Shown piece by piece: positions 8,440-18,030 of a stretch of DNA of 64,000 nucleotides; positions within the stretch are counted from its first letter, which is position 1; every line of letters starts with the position of its first letter. The DNA comes from Hyphomicrobiales bacterium (GTDB lineage Bacteria > Pseudomonadota > Alphaproteobacteria > Rhizobiales > Beijerinckiaceae), in the NCBI GenBank assembly GCA_900470095.1, contig UBZM01000030.1, forward strand, positions 1 to 64,000, written 5' to 3'. The notes beneath the pieces are model-generated. The model searched no databases and was not told where the DNA came from. It saw only the letters and a program-made list of their open reading frames with translations. A program made the translations under genes and the position numbers.

Positions 8440-9789
8440 TCACGCCGTCCTTTGCAGAGGCTCCTGCCGATCGAATTGGCTCGGCACCGGATCGAGCCCC
8501 AGGCGCTGGCGCAAAGTACCCTCGCCATAGTCCGTCCTGAAGAGCCCACGCTTCTGCAACAATGGCACGATCTCGCTGGTGAAGAGCGCAAACTGGCTCG
8601 GCAGGATCGGCGGCATGACGTTGAAGCCGTCGGCCGCGCCCGAGACGAACCAATCCTCGATCACACCGGCGATCTGCTCGGGCGTGCCGGTCGCGGTGAA
8701 ATGCCCGCGCGCTCCGGCGAGGCTGTGCAGCAACCCGCGTAGCGTCGGCCGCTCGCGCCCGACCAGGGCGGTGATCGCCTGCGCCCGGCTGCGCGAGGCC
8801 TGCACCTGCGCGGGATCGGGAAAATCTTCGACCGACAGAACCTGGTCGAGCTTCAGATGCGAGAAGTCGTAGCCGCCGAAGCGGTTCGAGAGGCGCGACA
8901 AGCCGACAGTCGGGTGAGACAGTTCGTTCAGCTCCTCCCAGACCCGCCTCGCCTCCGCCTCGGTCGAGCCGATCGCGGCGCTGATGCCGGGCAGAATGAC
9001 GATCTGGTCGCCGCGGCGTCCGAGCGCGCGGGCTTGCGTCTTGATGTCGGAATAGAAGCCGATGGCGCTCTCTTTCGTCAGATGCGCGGTGAAGATCGCC
9101 TCGGCATAGCGGGCGGCGAAAGCACGGCCATCGGTCGAGGCGCCGGCCTGGACGAAGACGGGCCGGCCTTGCGGCGAGCGCGGGATGTTCAGGGCGCCGG
9201 CAACGCCGAAATGCGTGCCGCGATGGTCGGCGCGGCGGATCCGGTCGGGCCTGGCGAACTGCCCGGTCTCGCGATCGTCCAGGATCGCGTCCTGCGCCCA
9301 GCTGTCCCAGAGTTTCGAGGCGACCTCGACGAACTCATGCGCCCGCTCATAGCGCTGGTCGATTCCGGCCTGCCGCTCCTGACCGAAATTCCCCGCAGCC
9401 GCCGGCGCCCAGGAGGTCACGATGTTCCAGCCGATGCGGCCGCCGCTGAGATGGTCGAGCGAGGCGAGCTGGCGGGCGAGATTATAGGGCTCGCTATAGG
9501 TCGTCGAGGCCGTCGCGATCAGCCCGATGCGCTCGGTCAGCGCCGAGAGCGCGCCGAGCAGGGTCAGCGGTTCAAGTTCGCCGCGCGCCGCATGTTCCAG
9601 CTCATCGCCCAGCGCGACATGATCGGCGAAGAAGACGGAATCGAGTTTTGCTGCCTCGGCCGCCAGCGCCAGATCGCGGTAATAGGCGATGTCGGTCAGC
9701 GCCTGCTGTGCCGAGCCGTCATGGCGCCAGGCCGCTTCGTGATGGCCGCGACCGTTGATGAACAGATTGAGGTGAAGTTCACGGGTCAT
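8440..9789 (-). CDS. LLM-class flavin-dependent monooxygenase (NtaA/SnaA/DszA family)
   Basis: A 449-residue FMNH2-dependent monooxygenase of the NtaA/SnaA/DszA branch of the bacterial luciferase superfamily. Hallmarks: LNLFINGRGHHEAAWRH at the N-terminus, SVFFADHVAL, TASTTYSEPYNLARQLASLDHLSGGRIGWN, and PVFVQAGASTDGRAFAARYAE. The gene directly follows a sulfonate/taurine-type ABC transporter (25 bp gap), so oxidative desulfurisation of an imported organosulfur compound is the simplest role. It needs a separate flavin reductase, which is not in the window. It could equally act on a chelator or nitrogen compound, as NtaA does. Confidence 0.93.
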   Translation of the reverse strand: MTRELHLNLFINGRGHHEAAWRHDGSAQQALTDIAYYRDLALAAEAAKLDSVFFADHVALGDELEHAARGELEPLTLLGALSALTERIGLIATASTTYSEPYNLARQLASLDHLSGGRIGWNIVTSWAPAAAGNFGQERQAGIDQRYERAHEFVEVASKLWDSWAQDAILDDRETGQFARPDRIRRADHRGTHFGVAGALNIPRSPQGRPVFVQAGASTDGRAFAARYAEAIFTAHLTKESAIGFYSDIKTQARALGRRGDQIVILPGISAAIGSTEAEARRVWEELNELSHPTVGLSRLSNRFGGYDFSHLKLDQVLSVEDFPDPAQVQASRSRAQAITALVGRERPTLRGLLHSLAGARGHFTATGTPEQIAGVIEDWFVSGAADGFNVMPPILPSQFALFTSEIVPLLQKRGLFRTDYGEGTLRQRLGLDPVPSQFDRQEPLQRTA

Positions 9790-9813
9790 GGGTTCGCTCT
9801 CTCGGGTGGCGGG

Positions 9814-10557
9814 TCAAATCGGGTCGGTGACGCCGAGCGCGGCGAGGAGTTCGCCACGCAGCGCAGCAAAGCCCGGGTGCCTGGCGCGCGGGTGGGCCAA
9901 GGAAACCGGCTGGTCGAGGGTGATGCGCCCCTCGTCGATGACGAGCACGCGATCGGCGAGCTTGATCGCTTCGTCGACGTCATGGGTGACGAGCAGGACG
10001 GTCGGGCGATGCTGGCGGATCAATCGGAAGAGCAGATCGTGCATCCGGATCCGCGTCAGTGCGTCGAGCGCCCCAAAAGGCTCGTCGGCCAGCAGCAGGC
10101 GCGGCTGGCGAACCAGCGAGCGGGCCAGCGCAACCCGCTGCTGCTCGCCGCCGGAGAGCGCGTTCGGCCATGCGTCCTCCCGCCCGGAGAGGCCGACATC
10201 GGCCAGCGCCTGCCGCCCGCGAGCGTTACTGTCGGCCGCATGCAGGCCGAAGACGACATTCTGCAGCACGCTCTTCCAAGGCAGCAGCCGCGAATCCTGG
10301 AAGAGGACGGAGCGGTCGGCTGGCACCGTGAGCGTGCCGTCGCCCTCGACACCATCGTCGAGCCCGGCGATGGCGCGCAGCAACGTGCTTTTGCCCGAAC
10401 CGCTCTTGCCGATGAGCGCGACGAACTCGCCCGCGGCGAAATCCAGCGAGACGGGCCCGAGCACACTGCGGCCGGAGAAGCGGCGCGTGACGTCGCGCAG
10501 GCTGACCGCGGGAGCATCCGCCTTGGGCAGGTGAAGCGGATGGGCCGAGGCGTTCAT
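9814..10557 (-). CDS. sulfonate/nitrate-type ABC transporter ATP-binding protein (SsuB-like)
   Basis: A 247-residue ATPase of the NitT/TauT/SsuB type. Walker A is GKSGSGKST, the signature LSGGEQQRVALARSLV, and Walker B LLLADEPFGALDALTR, where EPFGALD is typical of this subfamily. The N-terminal 20 residues form a short extension before the nucleotide-binding fold. The start codon overlaps the permease stop by 4 nt, and the LLM monooxygenase follows 24 bp downstream. The set therefore reads as an operon: binding protein, permease, ATPase, monooxygenase. Confidence 0.95.
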   Translation of the reverse strand: MNASAHPLHLPKADAPAVSLRDVTRRFSGRSVLGPVSLDFAAGEFVALIGKSGSGKSTLLRAIAGLDDGVEGDGTLTVPADRSVLFQDSRLLPWKSVLQNVVFGLHAADSNARGRQALADVGLSGREDAWPNALSGGEQQRVALARSLVRQPRLLLADEPFGALDALTRIRMHDLLFRLIRQHRPTVLLVTHDVDEAIKLADRVLVIDEGRITLDQPVSLAHPRARHPGFAALRGELLAALGVTDPI

Positions 10558-11450
10558 GACGCCAGCGCCTTGCGGTAGGACAGCGTCTTGCGCTCCCAGA
10601 ACCGAACGGCGAAATCGGAGCCAAGGCCCAGCACCGCATAGATCGCGAGGCCGACCACGATGATGTCGGTCTGGCCATAGTCACGGGCGCGGTTCATCAG
10701 ATAGCCGATGCCCTGGCTGGTATTGATCTGTTCGAGCACGACGAGCGCCGTCCAGCAGGTGGTCACGGCGAGCCGCAGGCCGGTGAAGAAGCCGGGCAAC
10801 GCACCAGGCAGCGCCACCTCGCGCAGGAAGGCGCTGCGCGTCAGCCCGACGCTGCGGGCGAGCTCGACATGGCGGATATCGATGCCCCTCAGGGCCGCAT
10901 GGGTGTTGATATAGATCGGTACGAAGACGCTGGAGGCGATCAGGGCGACCTTCATCCCCTCGCCGATCCCGAGCCAGAGGATCGCGAGCGGAATCAGCGC
11001 AAGCGTCGGGATCGCCCGCTTGATCTGGACGAGGCCGTCGATCGAGGCCTCGCCGATCCGGCTGAGACCGGATGCGAGCGCCAGCAGCAGGCCGATCGCG
11101 ACGCCGATGCCGAGCCCCAGATAGGCGCGCCCCGCCGATGCCAGGAAATGGTCGGCAAGCGTGCCCGATTGCAGCAGCTCGAAGCCGGTGAACACGGCGG
11201 TCGACGGCGCCGCGAGGAATTTCGGCGAGAGCCACCCCGTCAGCGAGGCGAGCTCCCAGAGAACGACCAGCGCGACCGGCCCGAGCAGGATGGCGCCCGT
11301 GGGCAGGCGGCCCGGCGCCAGCTTCGGCAGCTTGCCCTGCGCAGGGGGAGCCGGGTGAGCCTGCGCCGGAACGCCCGCAATCGCGGCGAAGGGCACCGAA
11401 TAGGCCGTTGCAATGAGCGCGTGGCTTTGATCGGACATGGACAGCCTCAA
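10554..11450 (-). CDS. sulfonate-type ABC transporter permease (SsuC-like)
   Basis: A 298-residue inner-membrane permease of the BPD_transp_1 fold. An unusually long, Pro/Ala-rich cytoplasmic N-terminus (about 50 residues) precedes the first membrane segment at LLGPVALVVLWELASLTGWL. The segment LARSVGLTRSAFLREVALPGALPGFFTGLRL is the EAA loop, and ARDYGQTDIIVVGLAIYAVLGLGSDFAVR is the characteristic C-terminal region of SsuC/TauC proteins. It overlaps both neighbours by 4 nt. It forms the membrane pore for the binding protein encoded upstream. Confidence 0.94.
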   Translation of the reverse strand: MRLSMSDQSHALIATAYSVPFAAIAGVPAQAHPAPPAQGKLPKLAPGRLPTGAILLGPVALVVLWELASLTGWLSPKFLAAPSTAVFTGFELLQSGTLADHFLASAGRAYLGLGIGVAIGLLLALASGLSRIGEASIDGLVQIKRAIPTLALIPLAILWLGIGEGMKVALIASSVFVPIYINTHAALRGIDIRHVELARSVGLTRSAFLREVALPGALPGFFTGLRLAVTTCWTALVVLEQINTSQGIGYLMNRARDYGQTDIIVVGLAIYAVLGLGSDFAVRFWERKTLSYRKALAS

Positions 11451-12490
11451 TTGGATTTGGCGGCGATGATGTCGTCGAAGCGCAGATCGAACTCCTCGCG
11501 CGCATCGAGACGTTTCGGCAGGTCGCCTGCCTCATGGATAACGTCGATCAAGGCCTGCTGCTTCGGGATCAGGCTGGCGAGCAGGGGAAATTCGAAGCGC
11601 CCCTCGGCTTCGACGATCTTGCGCCCATCCGCCGGCTTGAGGTTCTGGCGCTTGACGTAATAGGCCTCGACCCAGCTCTCGGCATTCGCATGCGACCAGC
11701 GGTTGGCATCGATCCAGGCCGCCACGAACTCGCGAATGGCTGTGAGCTTGGCCGGATCGTCCAGGGCCCGCTTGCTCGCATAGAGATAGGTCAGGCTCTT
11801 CGGCAGGCGGTCGTTCTGTTCCTTCGGCAGGGCGCTCGCGCCGCGATCGGCGAAACCGGCGAGATAGCGCGAGAAATGCGGCTCGTTCAGCGCCGCCACA
11901 TCGACCTGCCCCGTCCGCACCGCATCCGGGAAATCGGCGGCCCGCAAGGGCACGAGCCGCACATCCTTCTTCGTCAGCCCCGCGAGTTTCAGCGCATTGA
12001 GCACGAAGGGCTGACGGCCCGTCCCCTCGCCATAGGCGATGCTCTTGCCGCGCAGTTCCTCCAGCGAGGCGATCTTCAGTCCGGGCCGCACGGCCAGCGA
12101 ATAGTCGGTCTCCGAGGAGGTTCGCGCCGCCACGATCGGTATCTGCTCGCCGGCCGCATGGGCCTGGATCGGCGGCGTGTTGCCGACGGTCGCGAGATCG
12201 AGAGCCCCCGCCCGGAAGGCCTCGAGAATGGCGGGACCGCCGAGGAAATTGGCATAGGTTACCTGGCTCGACAGCCTGTCATGGGCGCCGGACGCCCGCA
12301 TCAGAGTCTGCAGCGCCTCGTTCTGGTCCGCGACGACCAGCTTCGTGCCGACCGGAGCCTTCGCGAGTGGCGCGGGCAGCCCCTGGGCCGCCGCCAAGCC
12401 GGGCGCGGCGATGGTGAGCAGGAGCGACATGGCCAGGATCGTGCGGCGCCTCGGCCCTCGTGCCCCTACGGAAAGCGCATCGCTCGACAT
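11447..12490 (-). CDS. sulfonate-type ABC transporter substrate-binding protein (SsuA-like)
   Basis: A 347-residue periplasmic binding protein of the SsuA/TauA/NMT1 group. The N-terminus carries consecutive arginines (GPRRRTILAM) before a hydrophobic segment ending near AAAQG, so Sec or Tat export is possible. The core shows ALQTLMRASGAHDRL, VTYANFLGGPAILEAFRAGALDLATVGNTPPI and SIAYGEGTGRQPFVLNALK, patterns shared with aliphatic sulfonate binders. It is the first gene of the transporter-monooxygenase operon. The AT-richer sequence just upstream (about 12540-12600) is the expected promoter region. Confidence 0.93.
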   Translation of the reverse strand: MSSDALSVGARGPRRRTILAMSLLLTIAAPGLAAAQGLPAPLAKAPVGTKLVVADQNEALQTLMRASGAHDRLSSQVTYANFLGGPAILEAFRAGALDLATVGNTPPIQAHAAGEQIPIVAARTSSETDYSLAVRPGLKIASLEELRGKSIAYGEGTGRQPFVLNALKLAGLTKKDVRLVPLRAADFPDAVRTGQVDVAALNEPHFSRYLAGFADRGASALPKEQNDRLPKSLTYLYASKRALDDPAKLTAIREFVAAWIDANRWSHANAESWVEAYYVKRQNLKPADGRKIVEAEGRFEFPLLASLIPKQQALIDVIHEAGDLPKRLDAREEFDLRFDDIIAAKSN

Positions 12491-13039
12491 CGTTCTTCCT
12501 CGCTCGTTTCGTCGCCGACCAGGGACGAATGTCGTGACCGGCCGTCGAAATACTGACGAAGAATCGTTCTTTTAGTCAAACGGAATGTTCTTTCTGAAAT
12601 ACACTGGAATGACGAACGGCATTCTCCTTAAGTTGCGGATGCGAGAACGCTGCTGCTCTGCGAAAAATTATGTCTCCGGAAGCGCGATTACAGAGCAAAT
12701 TGTTCGCCGCAGCTGCGAGGGGGCAGCGAGTACGCAGGGCCTACCTCAAAAGCGCCCGGCCACGAGGACGGCCTGGACAGTGCTGCCCGGGCGCGAGGCA
12801 CGCCACCAGAGGGAGCATCCTCGCGGCGGGGAAGCCCCCTGCCCGGCCGCTAAGATCTGCGTCGTCGCAAAGGGCACGGATCAGGACGGCCGGCCTCCAC
12901 CTTCGCGGCCGAACCCCAATCCACGATACGGCTTTCGGTCTGGTGCGAAACCGCGATGTCCCTTCGCGGGTCATGTTCCCCGGGAATGCCAAGCAGGTTA
13001 TGGCTGGTGACCCTCACGAGACCCAGCACTGAACCGGAC
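12491..13039. other. intergenic region without a supported gene
   Basis: About 550 bp between the divergent binding-protein gene and the CYTH gene. Near 12550-12620 it is AT-richer than its surroundings and holds a small inverted repeat AAGAA-TCG-TTCTT at about 12559-12571, a possible regulator site for the sulfonate operon. The rest shows only short GC-rich open frames without domains, RBS or codon signal that I would trust. Confidence 0.45.
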
Positions 13040-13516
13040 ATGGGCACAGAGATTGAACGCAAATTCCTCGTCATCGCCGACGATTGGCGTGAGAGGGCCG
13101 GACCGGGGCAGCCCCTGCGCCAGGGCTATCTTACGCCGAAGGGCACGACCAGCGTCCGCATCCGCTGTGCTGCCAATGAGGCGTTCCTCACCATCAAGGG
13201 GGAGACCCATGGTCTTTCCCGCCCGGAATTCGAATACGAAATCCCCGTCGCGGAGGCCGAAGAGATGCTGCGGACGCTGTGCATAGGTCCACCCCTCGAA
13301 AAGACGCGATACAGGGTCGATCATGGCGCGTTGACCTGGGAAGTGGATGTGTTCGCAGGCCGCTATGCGGGGCTCGTGCTCGCCGAGGTCGAACTGACAG
13401 AGGCAACGCAGCATGTCGATTGTCCGTCCTGGGTCGGCCTCGAAGTCACGAACGATCCTCGCTACCGGAATGCCGCGCTCGCCGAGGGGGACGTTCCGCC
13501 TCCAGCGTCGCCATAA
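13040..13516 (+). CDS. CYTH-domain protein (triphosphate tunnel metalloenzyme family)
   Basis: A 158-residue CYTH protein starting at the ATG at 13040. The signature ExExK is present as EIERKFLV near the N-terminus, followed by the alternating charged strands of the tunnel fold: RQGYLTPKGTTSVRIR, AFLTIKGETHGLSRPEFEYEIP, EKTRYRV, WEVDVFAGRYAGLVLAEVEL. Bacterial members act on inorganic triphosphate or other triphosphates; the exact substrate cannot be predicted. No CHAD domain is fused, so this is the short form. Full length for the family. It appears to be monocistronic. Confidence 0.93.
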   Translation: MGTEIERKFLVIADDWRERAGPGQPLRQGYLTPKGTTSVRIRCAANEAFLTIKGETHGLSRPEFEYEIPVAEAEEMLRTLCIGPPLEKTRYRVDHGALTWEVDVFAGRYAGLVLAEVELTEATQHVDCPSWVGLEVTNDPRYRNAALAEGDVPPPASP

Positions 13517-13619
13517 GTTCGGCCCCTCTCCCAGGGCGCCACGGGCCTTTCTGGTTTAGCCGCCTTACGACCCGACGGAGATATCGAGGATCGGTGGCTG
13601 GCGACGGCTTTCTGCATCT

Positions 13620-13669
13620 GCATCGGCTGTCCGCAAAAGCCGCAATCCGCCTTTCGGGCCGACGCCTCA
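13620..13669. repeat. dispersed repeat, copy R3 (stem-loop B only)
   Basis: Only the second stem-loop of the element is recognisable: GCATCGG (13620-13626), the diverged core ending CTTTCGGG, and the closing arm CCGACGC (13659-13665). The sequence is more diverged than R1, R2 and R4. As in R1, R2 and R5, a minus-strand stop codon lies at its right edge, here TGA at 13667-13669 of the small hypothetical gene. Confidence 0.75.
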
Positions 13670-13999
13670 GGGCTCCCGGCCGGCGGGGTCCGGCCCCTCG
13701 CTGCCTCGTCGCTGCTGATCGCCAAGGCGCTCGGCCACGGCCTCCCGAGCCTGCGCAAAGATCATCCCGACCGTCGCGACGATATCGTTGAGCAGACGAG
13801 CATCCTCTTCGATGGAGACGCCTTCGATCGTGGCGTTCTTGGCGTCGTTCAGAAACTGCTGCTCGAGGGCATCGAGACGCTCCGGCCCGCCCAGAATGGC
13901 GATCTCGACCAGGGCGTTCCTGGCGAGGCTCGCGGCACCGGCCAGCGACGCTGCCAGCGTGTTGATGAAGGCCTCTTGGCCATGGGGACCGCCGCGCAT
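13667..13999 (-). CDS. small hypothetical helical protein
   Basis: A 110-residue soluble protein starting at the ATG at 13999, with GGAGG 5 nt upstream deciding the start over longer in-frame options. Residues 10-95 are predicted by eye to be mostly amphipathic helix, rich in Ala, Leu, Asn and Glu (for example LASLAGAASLARNALVEIAILG). The last 15 residues are polar and charged. No signal peptide, membrane segment or known motif was recognised. The stop codon adjoins repeat R3. Function unknown. Confidence 0.65.
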   Translation of the reverse strand: MRGGPHGQEAFINTLAASLAGAASLARNALVEIAILGGPERLDALEQQFLNDAKNATIEGVSIEEDARLLNDIVATVGMIFAQAREAVAERLGDQQRRGSEGPDPAGREP

Positions 14000-15321
<1,322 letters not shown>

Positions 15322-15353
15322 GCGCCGGCAAGGTACCCGCACGGACTTGGCCC

Positions 15354-16622
15354 ATGAGCAACGACATCGAAGCCAAGGCGCTGGCCTGCGCCGCTGAGCA
15401 GTCGCGCCCCGATGCGGCCGGCCAGCCCTGGCGGGTGCTCGGCGTGCTCAGCGCGCTGATGGGGTTCGCGTCGATCTCGACCGACCTCTATCTGCCTGCC
15501 ATGCCGGAGATGGCGCGCGCGCTTCACGCCGATACCGGGCTGATCGAGCTCACGGTCTCGGGCTTCCTGATCGGCTTCAGCCTCGGCCAGCTGTTCTGGG
15601 GCCCGATCAGCGACCGCTATGGCCGGTGCCGCCCGGTGGCGATCGGCCTCGTGCTCTTCGTCATCGGCTCGGCCGGCTGCGCATTCGCGGGCAGCGCCGA
15701 AGCGATGATCGGCTGGCGCATCGTCCAGGCCGTCGGCGCCTGCGCCGGGGTGGTGCTGGGCCGCGCCATGGTCCGCGACCTCTATGACGGCGCGCGCACG
15801 GCGCAGATGCTCTCGACGCTGATGACCGTGATGGCGGTTGCGCCGCTGCTCGGCCCGTTCATCGGCGGCCAGATCCTCAGCCTTGCCGGCTGGCGCGCGA
15901 TCTTCTGGGTGCTCGTCGCCCTGGGCCTCGCCGCCCTTGCCGCGGTCCTCATGCTGCCGGAAACCTTGCCACTGGGGCGGCGCAGTCATGAGCCGCTGGC
16001 GCGCTCCTTCCTGGACTACGGCGCGCTGCTGCGCCAGCGCCGGCTGCTCGGCTATGCCGGGGCCGGCGGCTTCTTCTATGGCGGCATCTACGCCTATATC
16101 GCCGGCACGCCCTTCGCCTATATCGGCTATCATCAAGTCCCGCCCACGCTCTATGGCGCGCTGTTCGGCGTCGGCATCCTCGGCATCATGGCGACCAATC
16201 TGCTCAATGCCCGCCTGGTGCCGCGCTTCGGCAGCGACCGGCTGCTGCGCTTCGGCGCAGGACTGGCGGCAGGTGCGGGCGCGCTTCTCGCCATCGCGGC
16301 GAGAAGCGATCTCGGCGGCCTCTGGGGGCTGGTGCTACCGCTCTTCCTGTTCATTTCCGCGACCGGCTTCATCGTCGCCAATTCGATCGCGGGTGCCATG
16401 GCCGGGGAGCCCCAACGCGCCGGCACCGTGTCTGCCCTGGCAGGGGCGCTGCATTACGGCAGCGGCATCCTCGGCTCGGCGCTGGTCGGCAGCTTTGCCG
16501 ACGGCACCGCATGGCCGCTCGGCTGGGTCGTCGGGCTCATGGGCCTGGGCAGCTTCGCCTGCACTCTTCTGATACCGAGCAGGCCCAGCCATGAAGAGGC
16601 AATTTGTGAAGCCGCCCGATGA
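15354..16622 (+). CDS. Bcr/CflA-family multidrug efflux MFS transporter
   Basis: A 422-residue proton-driven exporter with about twelve hydrophobic segments. Motif A of the drug:H+ antiporter-1 family is seen in FWGPISDRYGRCRP, and SISTDLYLPAMPEMARAL with the first helices is diagnostic of the Bcr/CflA subfamily (bicyclomycin, chloramphenicol and sulfonamide efflux). A short hydrophilic N-terminal tail precedes TM1. It lies just downstream of the aldo/keto reductase on the same strand. Actual drug range cannot be predicted from sequence. Confidence 0.94.
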   Translation: MSNDIEAKALACAAEQSRPDAAGQPWRVLGVLSALMGFASISTDLYLPAMPEMARALHADTGLIELTVSGFLIGFSLGQLFWGPISDRYGRCRPVAIGLVLFVIGSAGCAFAGSAEAMIGWRIVQAVGACAGVVLGRAMVRDLYDGARTAQMLSTLMTVMAVAPLLGPFIGGQILSLAGWRAIFWVLVALGLAALAAVLMLPETLPLGRRSHEPLARSFLDYGALLRQRRLLGYAGAGGFFYGGIYAYIAGTPFAYIGYHQVPPTLYGALFGVGILGIMATNLLNARLVPRFGSDRLLRFGAGLAAGAGALLAIAARSDLGGLWGLVLPLFLFISATGFIVANSIAGAMAGEPQRAGTVSALAGALHYGSGILGSALVGSFADGTAWPLGWVVGLMGLGSFACTLLIPSRPSHEEAICEAAR

Positions 16623-16697
16623 CGAAGGCTCATGGCGGCGCGGAGCCGTGACAGCGTAGCGCCAGCCTCTCGGACAAGCCGCCGGGAGCGGCTTGGA

Positions 16698-17372
16698 TCA
16701 GGAGCGCAGCTTGATGACGGGCGCGATACTCACAGCCGGATTCAACCTTTGCGCGGCAAGCACCACCTCCAGGCGATTGCGGGCGTTCAACTTGGCCATC
16801 AGGTTGGTCATGTAGCCCTTGACGGTCTTGTCGCTGAGCGAGAGCGCATCGGCGATCTCGCTGTTCTTCTTTCCTTGCAGCAGGAGTTTGACGATCTGCT
16901 CCTCCCGGATGCTGAGCCTGTTGCTGATTGCCTTCTGTCTTTGCAGAGCCTTGTCCTGGAGGGCGCCGATCACCTTGGGCGCAAAAGCAGGGGTGACATA
17001 GACATCTCCCCGCTGCGCCGCCTGCAAAGCCTGAAACAGGTCCTCTCCGGGGCTGCCCTTTAGGACATAGCCCTTGGCCCCGGCATCCAGGGCCCTGATC
17101 GCATCATCCGGGCTTGTCGAGGCCGTGAACACGATGATTGTCGTCTCGGGGGCGATCTTCAGCGCACCCGAGATCGCCTGAAAGACATCCCCCGCCATGT
17201 TGAGATCGACGATCATCCCATCGGGGTGATGCGCGTTCATGATCGGCACGATGTCATCCGCGACGGTCCCGGTCGCGGCCAGCGTGAACCCGCCCCATCG
17301 TTTCAGGAGCGCGCCGATCCCTTCCATCAGCAGGGGGTGATCGTCGACAATAGCAATCGAACGGTCCGGCAT
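16698..17372 (-). CDS. orphan response regulator, NarL/LuxR type
   Basis: A 224-residue two-component response regulator starting at the ATG at 17372. Receiver domain residues 4-120: acidic pair Asp10-Asp11, phospho-acceptor Asp56 (MIVDLNMA), Thr84 and Lys105 (GYVLKGS). The LuxR-type DNA-binding domain follows at about residues 155-215 (LSIREEQIVKLLLQGKKNSEIADALSL, then DKTVKGYMTNLMAKL). No histidine kinase gene is adjacent, so the partner is elsewhere. The C-terminal tail after the helix-turn-helix is about 15 residues longer than minimal. Confidence 0.94.
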   Translation of the reverse strand: MPDRSIAIVDDHPLLMEGIGALLKRWGGFTLAATGTVADDIVPIMNAHHPDGMIVDLNMAGDVFQAISGALKIAPETTIIVFTASTSPDDAIRALDAGAKGYVLKGSPGEDLFQALQAAQRGDVYVTPAFAPKVIGALQDKALQRQKAISNRLSIREEQIVKLLLQGKKNSEIADALSLSDKTVKGYMTNLMAKLNARNRLEVVLAAQRLNPAVSIAPVIKLRS

Positions 17373-17695
17373 GGCCGCAGAACCCCTACTCTGTACTTTA
17401 CCTCCCCAGGCCGACGCCGATGGTTGCGTAGTCAAGGCTCTTTGTAAATCCTCCAAAATTGGAAATAATCTCGAATTATCTTTCGACGGAAGCGAAGCAG
17501 CAAATCGCCTTTGGCCAGCGTCGAGCGTGGCTGTGCGGGTTATCGCTCCGCTGCGCCAGCTTCCTCCATGAGCCCGGGAACGATTACGCCGTCAATCTGC
17601 GCCCGCGTTAACTTGGAAGCGAGGAATCGTCGGGATTTTCTCGCCAATCTGTACTATGGTGATGGCGTGGGGACCTACTCAACGAGGGCTGCGCA
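17373..17695. other. intergenic region with divergent promoters
   Basis: About 320 bp between the response regulator (minus) and the small lipoprotein (plus). An AT-richer block lies at about 17440-17485. On the minus strand, TTGACT near 17430-17435 could be a -35 element for the response regulator. No gene is supported here. Confidence 0.35.
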
Positions 17696-17821
17696 ATGAA
17701 GACACTCCTGATCCTGGCTGTTTCAGTGGCGCTGTCTGGCGTCGGCGGGTGCGCGTATTACGGCAAGGGAAAGGCACCCCCGCCCGCGCCAGCGGCAACG
17801 CCAATTGTCACCAAGGGCTGA
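17696..17821 (+). CDS. very short lipoprotein (41 residues)
   Basis: A 41-residue product beginning MKTLLILAVSVALSG. A hydrophobic signal runs into VGGCAYYGKGK, with Cys19 as a likely lipidation site, leaving a mature peptide of 23 residues: Tyr/Lys/Gly, then a Pro/Ala-rich tail. A strong hairpin (17841-17869) stands 19 nt after the stop, consistent with a transcribed monocistronic unit. It resembles the many tiny entericidin-like or VGGC-type lipoproteins, but I cannot assign a family. Confidence 0.55.
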   Translation: MKTLLILAVSVALSGVGGCAYYGKGKAPPPAPAATPIVTKG

Positions 17822-17840
17822 CGCCTGCGCCAATATGTTC

Positions 17841-17873
17841 GAGAACGGCCGGATCAACTGGCCGTTCTCTTCT
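17841..17873 (+). terminator. hairpin terminator after the small lipoprotein
   Basis: Perfect 10-bp stem GAGAACGGCC (17841-17850) and GGCCGTTCTC (17860-17869) with a 9-nt loop, followed by a weakly T-rich TTCTC. It begins 19 nt after the lipoprotein stop codon. Confidence 0.65.
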
Positions 17874-18030
17874 CACAAGACTTGCCAGCCCTGCTCTCCT
17901 TGCCTGCCCGGCTCTCGTTACTTGTAGCGGGCGATGGCGCGGCGACTGGTGCGCGAGGCCGCGAGCCCGGGGCGCCCGCTGATAGGGTCCCGAGCGCCAA
18001 GCCGGGCTCCACCGTCTCCAGACAGATGCT

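Noticed and set aside
8857..10578. Long plus-strand open frame (573 codons) opposite the LLM monooxygenase and ATPase genes
   Set aside because: Opposite to clear genes with strong family motifs; Arg/Ala/Gly-rich product with no domain. It is a by-product of high GC third positions.
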